Below the pieces are notes generated by a model, which made no database searches, was not told the DNA's origin, and worked only from the letters and a program-made list of their open reading frames with translations. DNA of 64,000 nt from Ulvibacter antarcticus (lineage in GTDB: Bacteria; Bacteroidota; Bacteroidia; Flavobacteriales; Flavobacteriaceae): assembly GCF_003688405.1 (NCBI RefSeq), contig NZ_REFC01000014.1:372001-436000 (forward strand), read 5' to 3'. Positions 27,466 through 35,357 of the stretch are shown here, piece after piece (positions within the stretch are counted from its first letter, which is position 1; each line of letters begins with the position of its first letter). Position numbers and translations under genes: made by a program.

Positions 27466-27810
27466 TTAAGCGTCATGATTCAATTTTTTTGTAAAATAAT
27501 AGCCGGCAAAAAGCCCCAGACCTGCCATAAAGAATATAGTTCCAGGATAGGCTACCTCTTCTTCAACTCCCAGTGAATAGTCAAGTATTCCTGCGATAAA
27601 TATGCCCAAACCGATACCCATAGATAGCAAAGCAAGGTTGATTACTATTACTTTCCAAACGGGTGTGATTTTACGGTCTTTACCATAGAAAATAGAAGCG
27701 TCTGCGCCTTTTTCGATTAATGCGAGCCGTTCCCTGTTTCTGGCAGAAACGAACAGATAAATGATTCCAAAAATAACTCCGAATATAATTCCTACTATTA
27801 GTACTTCCAT
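27466..27810 (-). CDS. DUF6249-like small membrane protein
   Basis: 114 residues with three membrane helices: N-terminal VGIIFGVIFGIIYLFVSARNRERLALIEKGAD, a middle KVIVINLALLSMGIGLGIFIAGIL, and a C-terminal GTIFFMAGLGLFAGYYFTKKL. The RNRERLALIEKGAD turn is the conserved block of this family, whose function is unknown. It is divergent from the second ECF sigma gene, and its upstream region carries the same ECF-type promoter word, so it is a likely target of that sigma. Confidence 0.8.
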   Translation of the reverse strand: MEVLIVGIIFGVIFGIIYLFVSARNRERLALIEKGADASIFYGKDRKITPVWKVIVINLALLSMGIGLGIFIAGILDYSLGVEEEVAYPGTIFFMAGLGLFAGYYFTKKLNHDA

Positions 27811-27850
27811 AATTGATTTTTTAGATTGATTAATGATTATTTGCTACTAA

Positions 27851-27877
27851 GACGACGCATTTTAAATTCAGGTTACA
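27851..27877 (-). promoter_or_regulatory. ECF-type promoter TGTAAC-N17-CGTCTTA before the DUF6249-like gene
   Basis: On the minus strand TGTAAC (27877-27872) is followed after 17 bases by CGTC (27854-27851) and then TTAG. The expected transcript start near 27844 leaves about 34 nt to the ATG at 27810. It is the mirror partner of the site at 27907-27933. Confidence 0.65.
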
Positions 27878-27906
27878 GTTTTCTTTATTTTTTTTATGAA
27901 AAAGAT

Positions 27907-27933
27907 TGTAACCAAATTACAACACTTCACGTC
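27907..27933 (+). promoter_or_regulatory. ECF-type promoter TGTAAC-N17-CGTCTTA before the second ECF sigma gene
   Basis: TGTAAC at 27907-27912, 17 bases, CGTC at 27930-27933, then TTA. It ends 10 bp before ATG 27944, so a transcript from here would have almost no leader. The first in-frame ATG at 27896 lies upstream of the -35 word and is therefore an unlikely start. Confidence 0.65.
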
Positions 27934-27943
27934 TTATGTAACA

Positions 27944-28531
27944 ATGAGCTCAACCATTGACCAACAATATGTAGAAAAAACCTTGGCAGGTGATACCATG
28001 GCTTTTGGATATCTCGTGGAGAAATATCAGGATTTTGTATTTACCATTGCTGTGCGTATTTTAAAGTCGAAAGAAGAGGCAGAAGAAGTAGCTCAGGATT
28101 CGTTTATTAAGGCTTTTGAATCTTTGTCAAGTTATAGAGGAGAGGCCAAATTTTCCAGCTGGTTGTATAGTATTGTATATAGAAAGGCATTGGATTCGCT
28201 TCGGAAGAACAAGAAACACAGAGGGATTGAGCTTATTGAAGATATTACTGAAGGTACTGTAGAGAGCATTGATAATGCCTTGCAATTTCTTCAGGATGAG
28301 GAACGAAAGAAAGCTATTAGGGATTGCATAGGTAAATTATCAGAGTCGGAAGCGGCCATAATAACGTTCTATTATTTTGAAGACCTCTCGGTTCGGGAAA
28401 TAAGCGGCATTACAGAGCTTTCCGAAGAAAACATTAAAGTAAAATTATTTAGAAGCAGGAAAAAATTATTTACCTTGTTAAAACATTCTATCCTGCCGGA
28501 AATATCAAATACAAATGGAAGAGCGATATAA
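27944..28531 (+). CDS. ECF-type RNA polymerase sigma-70 factor
   Basis: 195 residues from ATG 27944 (an ATG at 27896 would add 16 residues upstream of the promoter). Sigma2: QYVEKTLAGDTMAFGYLVEKY, ILKSKEEAEEVAQDSFIKAF, SWLYSIVYRKALDSLRKNKK. Sigma4: LSESEAAIITFYYFEDLSVREISGITELSEENIKVKLFRSRKKL. The following small membrane-protein gene overlaps by 17 bp, the usual sigma/anti-sigma layout. The matching promoter words here and at the divergent DUF6249-like gene suggest autoregulation plus one neighbouring target. Confidence 0.92.
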   Translation: MSSTIDQQYVEKTLAGDTMAFGYLVEKYQDFVFTIAVRILKSKEEAEEVAQDSFIKAFESLSSYRGEAKFSSWLYSIVYRKALDSLRKNKKHRGIELIEDITEGTVESIDNALQFLQDEERKKAIRDCIGKLSESEAAIITFYYFEDLSVREISGITELSEENIKVKLFRSRKKLFTLLKHSILPEISNTNGRAI

Positions 28532-28898
28532 AAAAATAGATGACATTAGTAAAAAGTTGATTAAAGAAGCGGGTTTACAACAACCATCGACCGATTTTTT
28601 AACTAACGTTATGTCTGTGGTAGCGCAAAAAGCTGCTAAAAAAATATACAAACCTCTTATTTCAAAAATGGCTTGGGTTTTTATAGGGTTGGTAGTATTA
28701 CTAGTTTCTTCAGTATTATTTATAGTTCCTTTGTCTCATGTTTCTTTCTTCGGAATCTTCGACGCCATCGAAAAAGTTAGTATTCATAATCCATTTTCCG
28801 AAGTGAAAGTTTCCAAAATCACCATTTACGGATTGGGATTCTTAGGGCTTTTCTTAGTTCAAATTCCTTTCCTGAAAAGACACTTAAACAGGACTTAA
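28515..28898 (+). CDS. small two-helix membrane protein, putative anti-sigma factor
   Basis: 127 residues. A cytosolic N-terminus (MEERYKKIDDISKKLIKEAGLQQPSTDFL) precedes two membrane helices (MAWVFIGLVVLLVSSVLFIVPL and ITIYGLGFLGLFLVQIPFL) and a short basic tail. It overlaps the ECF sigma gene, which is the main reason to propose an anti-sigma role. No zinc-binding anti-sigma motif is present, so it may interact differently, or it may be an unrelated small membrane protein. Confidence 0.7.
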   Translation: MEERYKKIDDISKKLIKEAGLQQPSTDFLTNVMSVVAQKAAKKIYKPLISKMAWVFIGLVVLLVSSVLFIVPLSHVSFFGIFDAIEKVSIHNPFSEVKVSKITIYGLGFLGLFLVQIPFLKRHLNRT

Positions 28899-28982
28899 AT
28901 AGCATAGGTTGTGAGTTAACTTGAGAGATTACACGTTTAGAACTTAAGGAATCTAATAATCAAATCCTATCGAAATCAATAC

Positions 28983-29489
28983 TTAATCAATTTTATTTTT
29001 TGCCTTTTTAGGTCTTTTCCGTTGTGCAAAAAATGCGACAATAGCTGACGTAATTACACCACCAATAAAAGCACCAATAGCAGCTTGCCAAAAATAACTA
29101 TTGATGTTAAAAGCTTCGTTTGCAGCTTCAATAGTCATTAATTGATTTGTAATTGAATGATTTTTAACATTTACAAAGTACTCAGGTGTGATATAATTAT
29201 GTGTAATATATTGTGCGATGGGAGATAAAATTGCAACAAATAAACTCATTAGAACACCAGCTTTAAAGGCTTGTAACCAGGTAATTGAACCTTTGTAATA
29301 GCGTCTTCTTTTCTCACGAATGGTCAAAACACTGAGTAAAACGGCGAATGGAATAAAAAATAAGGTAAGCCAAGAGTGATCGGCGATTTTTTCATCATGC
29401 CAGCCAAGTGTTTTCTCTAAAAGCATCCATGCTAAGAACATAATGGTGAATAAGATGGCCCATTTTAGCTCGATGTTTATTTTCTTCAT
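28983..29489 (-). CDS. DUF4199 domain-containing membrane protein
   Basis: 168 residues, four membrane helices. ELKWAILFTIMFLAWMLLEKTLGWHDEKI, the basic turn TIREKRRRYYKGSITWLQAFKAGVLMSLFVAILSP, and the final helix IGAFIGGVITSAIVAFFAQRK fit the DUF4199 family, which is restricted mainly to Bacteroidota and has no known function. Probably monocistronic, with a TATCTTCG box on the minus strand at 29525-29532. Confidence 0.85.
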   Translation of the reverse strand: MKKINIELKWAILFTIMFLAWMLLEKTLGWHDEKIADHSWLTLFFIPFAVLLSVLTIREKRRRYYKGSITWLQAFKAGVLMSLFVAILSPIAQYITHNYITPEYFVNVKNHSITNQLMTIEAANEAFNINSYFWQAAIGAFIGGVITSAIVAFFAQRKRPKKAKNKID

Positions 29490-29560
29490 AATAGATAGTT
29501 GACTACATTTTTTAGATTGCCTTTCGAAGATACTAAAAACCTTTAAATGTTTGACGTAAA

Positions 29561-29590
29561 AATCCCCCTGAGATTTCTCTCAGAGGGATT
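29561..29590 (-). terminator. intrinsic terminator after the T9SS beta-propeller gene
   Basis: AATCCC and CTGAGA pair with TCTCAG and GGGATT around a TTTC loop, with one C/A mismatch. Read leftward it is followed by a TTTTT run and sits about 30 bp after the stop at 29621. Confidence 0.75.
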
Positions 29591-29620
29591 AATAAAATAA
29601 TCAACTATTAAAAAACGAAT

Positions 29621-32272
29621 CTAATTCTTGATAATCTTGAAGGTGTCTATAGCATCACCCGAAATTGTTTTAACAAAATACACACCATCCGATAATGAAG
29701 AGAAATCAATTTCTGCGTTGGTGCTTTTAATCTCTTGAGATAGTACTTCCGACCCTGTAACTGAGTAGATAAGTATGTTATCTACTTCAAATTGAGAGGA
29801 CAACTGCAATACATTTTGTACCGGATTAGGCGATAAAACGATATTGGACTGATTGAAACTTCCAACACCTAAGATAATTGGTTCACAAGTTAACTCAAGC
29901 TGAAAGCTTCCAGCATCAGTACTGCTGTATCCTTCTACCATTATAACATATGTACTCGTTCCATCCGATTCGAACTCCAACTCAGGTTGATTTACACAAG
30001 AACTGTCGTTAAATGCAATTTGAGTACTCAACGTACAATCACTGTAAACACGAACAGTTGTAGGGAAAGTAGTGTCATCACCACAAGCATTTAACGTGAT
30101 TGTTTCTGCACTACCCGAACCTGTATAGCTATAATATACATCAGGAGAAGCGTTTCCACCGCTATCGGTTCCAAAAATGGTTGAATTTGTTACTAAATCA
30201 CCACAATTCAGAGCTTCTGCATCCGTACAAGAATTATTTAATGGCACTGTAGGTAGTTGCAGTCGGAAAGTATACAATTCACCAAATTGCCCTATTGTTG
30301 GATCAAATCCCCATCCTGTAACAAACTCACCATTTGATGAAATTGAATTAGGAGCATAAATATGACCCTCGCCAATATCATATCCTAGTACATCAGAAAT
30401 AAAGGTATGGAAATCTTGTAATCCGCCTATTGTAGTCCAGATAAATGGTACGTTTGGATCCCAAGGTCCAATTTGAAAATACCCAATAATTATAGATCCA
30501 TCATGATTCATTCCAGTGATACTTCCTGTACCATTTGGAGCTAAAGTTCCTAATGACGTATATCCCTCTGCTTCGGTCCAAATCCAAGGTTCGTAATTGT
30601 TTGCATAATCTCCACGACCTCCAATTACAATTCCATCTCCAGAAATAGCGCTACATTCACCTAATTGATTAAATTCATCTGTTGGGTCTCCGGCAGGGTC
30701 TAATAGTAAATATTCGTTAGGAAGAAAATCTCCGTTCGCATCTTTTCTCCATACAGCCGATTTCCATGGACCGTTAAAATCTTGCCATCCTACGATGACA
30801 TTACCATCGTCGCTAACAGCTTCCGCTCTGGTGCTTCTGTTAACGTCTGGATAAAGAGTCCCTAAATCAATGATTCCGGTTGCCTCCGTCCAAGCTACAG
30901 CGTGCGCACCTAAACCTGACGTTCCCGGTGCTGGCTCAGCCCAAGAATTACCAATTACCATAGTCCCATCACCCGAAATGTTGTACCCACCACTTAGCGT
31001 ATTATCTAATGGAAAACCAAGGCTTCCAAGAGTCGTCCATTCTTCCGTAGTAGTATCATATCTGGACATGATAGCAAAGTCGTTAGTTTCTGGTGTTTTG
31101 CGAAACATTACACCTTGAGAACCAATAATATAACCTGTTCCGTTTGGAGTGAAGAGCACCTCGTATAGGGCTTCATTTAATGTTGAAGTATCTAAATTAT
31201 TGATTGGCCAGGTATCTCCCCCGTCTTCCGAAGAAAATATAAGTTCTGGAGTTCCAACTAAAGTAACATTGTCTTGATCTAACCAAGCTACATCGCGCCA
31301 TAATGCACCTTCAATTACTTCATAACCAACCCATGTTGCACCTCCATCGGTTGTTTTAAATACATCATTTTCTGCAGTTGCAATACCAATATTTGCATCG
31401 TAAAATTCAATACCAAGAAGTAATCCACCACCAGAAAAAACAGAAGCCCAAGTCAAACCATTATCAGTTGACTTTTGAATATCACCACCGTTAGTTACCA
31501 AGAAATAAGTATCACCACTTACGTATGTTAATTTATAAGGTACACCAACTAAGCCAGAACCTGTTGTCCAAGTATCTCCTCCATCTGAAGTTGTATAAAC
31601 CGCTACTCCGGTATTTGTTTGTGCAGTTACTACACCATTCAAGACGTCTTTAAAAACAATGCTCGTGTAAATATATACATCAGTTCCCGGGGATTGTTGC
31701 GTCCAGTTATATCCGCCATCTGTGGTTTTGGCAAAATATTCATTCCATCCACCTACATAACCTGTGTTTAAATCTGGGAAGCTCATTGCTTCGAGGCCTT
31801 GGTTGGTCCCAGTCCATAACTCGTTCCATGAATCGCCGCTATCGTAAGTTACAATAACGATACCATCACCGTTTGAAGTTAGAGATTCTCCCGCGGCATA
31901 TCCTTGATAATTTTGCCCCTCAGGAAATTCTATTCCCCTGAAGATATAGTTAAATCCAGTATTTAATTTTTCCCATTCCGTAGTAGAGGTAACTGTAATA
32001 TTTGAAGTACCGGAAAGTTTTGTTCCGTCATTTGAGAAGATTGCCTTTCCACCGATTCCTTGTCCGGGTGCTAATCCACCAATTTGTTCAAACGTATTGG
32101 TGTCGGCATTCCAAAGTGAATAAGGTCCCGCTTGTGCTTCATATCCGGCAACTACACCTCCATTTGAAACACCTGTTGTTTCAAAAAAGGTATCTTTCAC
32201 AACATATTGTGCCATGGAACTGCCAATTGCTAAAACACTAGCGATTAAAGTAAGTAAAATAGTTTTTTTCAT
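29621..32272 (-). CDS. T9SS-secreted protein with BNR/YCF48-like beta-propeller and C-terminal sorting domain
   Basis: 883 residues. Signal peptide MKKTILLTLIASVLAIGSSMAQ. Residues about 90-400 contain repeated sequences of the kind W..TDGG..W (TTDGGYNWTQQ, TSDGGDTWTTG, TTDGGATWVGY, SEDGGDTWPIN), BNR/sortilin-like propeller blades. About 400-680 carry HAF-type repeats (SGDGTMVIGNSW, SDDGNVIVGW, ISGDGIVIGGRG). A beta-sandwich with Cys pairs follows, and the last 75 residues (NIVLSPNPVQNVLQL...DGVYFVKTISG...KIIKN) form the type A T9SS C-terminal signal. Surface or secreted; ligand unknown. Confidence 0.9.
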   Translation of the reverse strand: MKKTILLTLIASVLAIGSSMAQYVVKDTFFETTGVSNGGVVAGYEAQAGPYSLWNADTNTFEQIGGLAPGQGIGGKAIFSNDGTKLSGTSNITVTSTTEWEKLNTGFNYIFRGIEFPEGQNYQGYAAGESLTSNGDGIVIVTYDSGDSWNELWTGTNQGLEAMSFPDLNTGYVGGWNEYFAKTTDGGYNWTQQSPGTDVYIYTSIVFKDVLNGVVTAQTNTGVAVYTTSDGGDTWTTGSGLVGVPYKLTYVSGDTYFLVTNGGDIQKSTDNGLTWASVFSGGGLLLGIEFYDANIGIATAENDVFKTTDGGATWVGYEVIEGALWRDVAWLDQDNVTLVGTPELIFSSEDGGDTWPINNLDTSTLNEALYEVLFTPNGTGYIIGSQGVMFRKTPETNDFAIMSRYDTTTEEWTTLGSLGFPLDNTLSGGYNISGDGTMVIGNSWAEPAPGTSGLGAHAVAWTEATGIIDLGTLYPDVNRSTRAEAVSDDGNVIVGWQDFNGPWKSAVWRKDANGDFLPNEYLLLDPAGDPTDEFNQLGECSAISGDGIVIGGRGDYANNYEPWIWTEAEGYTSLGTLAPNGTGSITGMNHDGSIIIGYFQIGPWDPNVPFIWTTIGGLQDFHTFISDVLGYDIGEGHIYAPNSISSNGEFVTGWGFDPTIGQFGELYTFRLQLPTVPLNNSCTDAEALNCGDLVTNSTIFGTDSGGNASPDVYYSYTGSGSAETITLNACGDDTTFPTTVRVYSDCTLSTQIAFNDSSCVNQPELEFESDGTSTYVIMVEGYSSTDAGSFQLELTCEPIILGVGSFNQSNIVLSPNPVQNVLQLSSQFEVDNILIYSVTGSEVLSQEIKSTNAEIDFSSLSDGVYFVKTISGDAIDTFKIIKN

Positions 32273-32511
32273 TTTGATAAATATTTAATTGATTATTGTT
32301 ATTGATATCTATCTGCAGAAATAAATTAAAGTGCAAACAGATTGTGTTTTAAACTGAGTGCAATATATGTATGATAGTTACATATAAAAAGGTGTTAGCT
32401 TTCAGAATTCGGGAATTTTAAAAGGCTAAATTGGATATAAAATACTGAAAATCAATTATTTGAAGAAATAATTATAGCTTTTCTAAAAAAATAGTTAAGA
32501 GAAGTATTGGC

Positions 32512-33636
32512 TTAGTTTTTTAGCTTGTTTTCGAGCTTTTTTAGTTTTTTTTCTGAAATAATTATATCCCGAATGAACATTAATAGGATAATAAAAATGA
32601 TTATAACCAAGCCAATTTGTATGGGACCAAATCGTTTTTTCAGTTGTTCAATTTCTTTGGCTTTTCCTTCTGTTAAACTTAAAAGTGATTGATTGATCGA
32701 TTTTCTTTCATTCAATTTAGTTTCTTTTTCCAGTTCCAAATATTTAGAATTAAAAACAGTGTAATTCTCCCAATCGTTTAATGCTAAATAATTAGTAGAA
32801 AGTCCTAAATATAGGCCTCTATTTAATACAAGATCACCTACTTTTTCTGCATTCATTAAGGCGCTATTTAAAATTGCTATGGAGCCTGTATAATCACCCT
32901 CTAATGTTTTTACTTCGGCTAGGCCTTTTTGGGCAAATGCGATTAGACTCTTTGCATCAACGCGTTCAGAATATTTGATGGCTTCTAGATAGCTATTCTC
33001 CGCTTCTTCAATTCTTTTAAGAGTAAGTAAACAATTCCCTTGATTATAATAACAGATACTAACATTTGCATTCATGGCAGTTTGTGAAAGTGTCTGGAGA
33101 TATGCATCAATAGCTTTTGTGAAATAGGTTAATGCGATATCGCAGTTCATTTGTTCGCGATAAATAAATCCACGAAGAATACTATTGTATCCTAAAAGTG
33201 CTTGCACAGAATCTTGATTCGGATAATTTTCTATTAAAAGCTGGGATTCTTCTAAATATTCAATTGCCTTGTCATGAATTTTGAGTTCCTGATATTGAGC
33301 TCCTATTCTATTCAACACATTCATCTTTAGCTTTTCATTTTTGATTTTGGGTAAATACGATTCTATTCGTATGGCATATTCGAGCGATTTTTGATAATCC
33401 CTTTTTGATGAATATGCAACAGAAATAGCTAATAATGCATTTACTTTTGTCTTCACGGCCGAATTGTCAATTTCATAAGCCTCTAAGGCAATTTCTATAG
33501 CTTTATCAGGATCTTCGTATATAAGTTGATTCACAATTGCCAATAGACTATCTGCTTCTTTTTGCGCAGCGCAAAGTTGCGTTAGAAGAGCAAACCCAAC
33601 GATTAAACAAAGCTGTATGTATTTATTCCTATTCAT
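32512..33636 (-). CDS. TPR protein with C-terminal membrane helix and no output domain
   Basis: 374 residues. Signal peptide ends near LCAAQ. Several TPR-like helix pairs follow (HDKAIEYLEESQLLIENY, CDIALTYFTKAIDAYLQTL, IEEAENSYLEAIKYSERV). One membrane helix near residue 340-358 (GLVIIIFIILLMFIRDI) is followed only by a short basic coil (EKKLKKLENKLKN). It starts inside the end of the TPR/AraC gene (8-bp overlap). The layout equals that of its neighbour without the HTH, so it could be a sensor partner or a truncated paralogue. Confidence 0.8.
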   Translation of the reverse strand: MNRNKYIQLCLIVGFALLTQLCAAQKEADSLLAIVNQLIYEDPDKAIEIALEAYEIDNSAVKTKVNALLAISVAYSSKRDYQKSLEYAIRIESYLPKIKNEKLKMNVLNRIGAQYQELKIHDKAIEYLEESQLLIENYPNQDSVQALLGYNSILRGFIYREQMNCDIALTYFTKAIDAYLQTLSQTAMNANVSICYYNQGNCLLTLKRIEEAENSYLEAIKYSERVDAKSLIAFAQKGLAEVKTLEGDYTGSIAILNSALMNAEKVGDLVLNRGLYLGLSTNYLALNDWENYTVFNSKYLELEKETKLNERKSINQSLLSLTEGKAKEIEQLKKRFGPIQIGLVIIIFIILLMFIRDIIISEKKLKKLENKLKN

Positions 33637-35197
33637 TATGTACTTCTTGTAATGATAGTATGGAATTCTTATTGGATTTTAAGACATCAATGAAAACTGT
33701 TGGCGCTATTCCGGTTACAGATTTAAATACGGTTGCAAAACTACTGTGCGAAGAAAAACCACTTTCTTCGGCCAAATAGCTTATCTTATATTGTAAATAA
33801 GTAGCATTGGTGGTAAGCTTATCGATGATATAATTTATGCGAAGATCATTTATATAACTATTAAAATTTTTATTCTTCTGAGTATTTATTATTTCTGAAA
33901 GATACTTTGTGTTTGTGCTAAATTGTGATGCCAATAATGCAATAGACATATCGTTTTTCGTGAATAGTGTCGATTGCTCAAACTTGGATAATTTTTTTAT
34001 AAGGATATCTTCGGTTTCTTTTGGAATATTTAATGATCTGGAAACTTCTTTTTTAGACAGTGTAGGAGCTTCTTTTTTCTTTTGTCGTGCCTCAAAAAAT
34101 AAAATAAAATTTGAGTATTGTTTTATTCTGGAACGATATCGAATTTTCAAAAACAGCCATGTTGCTAAGATGCATAACAGAACTATTCCTAAAACTAAAA
34201 TATTCCTTTGGTAGTTACTTTCAACTAAATCTCGTTTGGCTGTATGATTTGTACTAGTGTAATTAAAAACAGTATTCACTGCCTTGTCTTCATCTATCGC
34301 GAGCTCGCTAGTTAAAGAATTACCTATGTTTTTGTAAAATTTAAAATTTTCAGAATCTTCTAGCACCATATAATTTAATGCTAGATTTTCAACGATTTGG
34401 TGTTTATAGAAGGGGTTTTTAAGTTTTTCTGAAAGCTTCAATGCTGTATCAAGTACTTTTATTGCTTCACTATTATTCTTATTTTGAAATTGAATTATTC
34501 CCAGTTGATTTAAAACGATCATTTTTTGAAAGTCTTTTGTTCCATTATCATTCAACTCTTTTAAAACTATTCCTAGTTTTGCTTTCGCATCCAACGGCGG
34601 TAATGCTTTTAAATAAGTTTCTATTTCATCAATTTCTATATCATTAACCGTCTGCTCGCTAGGGATTTTCTTTAATATCGATTTTGCTTTTGACAAGTAT
34701 GTAAGCACCTCTAAATATTTATCCTGCTCAGTTGCTTTTATTGCTTTAATCAATGCAGTACCACCTTCAAGATAAAGTTCGTTCTTTGTAGTCATCGCAT
34801 CTTTAGAGAAGACTTGCGTAAATGACAAATACCGCTCTGCTGCTAGGTCAAGATCAAGTAGCTTTAATAGATGGATGCCAAATAGAGTAATCTCAAATTG
34901 TAGTTCTATGTTTTCTGTTTTTTCTGAAAGATCTTTTGCTTCCATTGTAGCAATAACTGCAGCTTCAAATTGGCCGCTAACGTATAATGCCCTTCCTTTT
35001 AGTAAATAGGCCTTTATAACTGTAGAGTCTTCGTCAGAATTTTGAATAAGATATTCTGATATTTTGATGGATTGCTGAGGCTGAATGTACAATCCTTCTT
35101 CAGCTTCTAAAAGCATGTTTTCAAAATCTATACTATTTTGCGAGAAACATTCTGCACTGCAAGATATTAGAAACCAGAAACATAGAAAGAATCGCAT
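33629..35197 (-). CDS. membrane-spanning TPR sensor with C-terminal AraC-type HTH
   Basis: 522 residues from ATG 35197, which opens a clean signal peptide (MRFFLCFWFLISCSAECFSQ); the longer frame to 35251 adds a non-signal extension. A periplasmic TPR array (residues about 20-320) precedes one membrane helix (ILVLGIVLLCILATWLFLKI) and a C-terminal AraC-type double helix-turn-helix: MSIALLASQFSTNTKYLSEIINTQK and YKISYLAEESGFSSHSSFATVFKSVTGIAP. This is a one-component transmembrane regulator architecture frequent in flavobacteria. Targets unknown; the adjacent TPR protein is the obvious partner. Confidence 0.88.
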   Translation of the reverse strand: MRFFLCFWFLISCSAECFSQNSIDFENMLLEAEEGLYIQPQQSIKISEYLIQNSDEDSTVIKAYLLKGRALYVSGQFEAAVIATMEAKDLSEKTENIELQFEITLFGIHLLKLLDLDLAAERYLSFTQVFSKDAMTTKNELYLEGGTALIKAIKATEQDKYLEVLTYLSKAKSILKKIPSEQTVNDIEIDEIETYLKALPPLDAKAKLGIVLKELNDNGTKDFQKMIVLNQLGIIQFQNKNNSEAIKVLDTALKLSEKLKNPFYKHQIVENLALNYMVLEDSENFKFYKNIGNSLTSELAIDEDKAVNTVFNYTSTNHTAKRDLVESNYQRNILVLGIVLLCILATWLFLKIRYRSRIKQYSNFILFFEARQKKKEAPTLSKKEVSRSLNIPKETEDILIKKLSKFEQSTLFTKNDMSIALLASQFSTNTKYLSEIINTQKNKNFNSYINDLRINYIIDKLTTNATYLQYKISYLAEESGFSSHSSFATVFKSVTGIAPTVFIDVLKSNKNSILSLQEVHNE

Positions 35198-35302
35198 TTT
35201 AAAAAAGTTAAATATAACAGGGTTTGTTGAAAATACATTTTCAAGATACATAAAATAACTTTTTCTTAATTTATTTGAGGAATTCTTTTGGGATTAAAAT
35301 TA

Positions 35303-35338
35303 AAACAGCCTCGTTTATAATACAAAACGAGGCTGTTT
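35303..35338 (-). terminator. intrinsic terminator downstream of secA
   Basis: A perfect 14-bp stem (AAACAGCCTCGTTT / AAACGAGGCTGTTT) with an 8-nt loop. In the secA direction it is followed by TTTTAATTTT. It lies 20 bp beyond the secA stop. Confidence 0.85.
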
Positions 35339-35357
35339 CTGAAGTATAAGGTTACCG

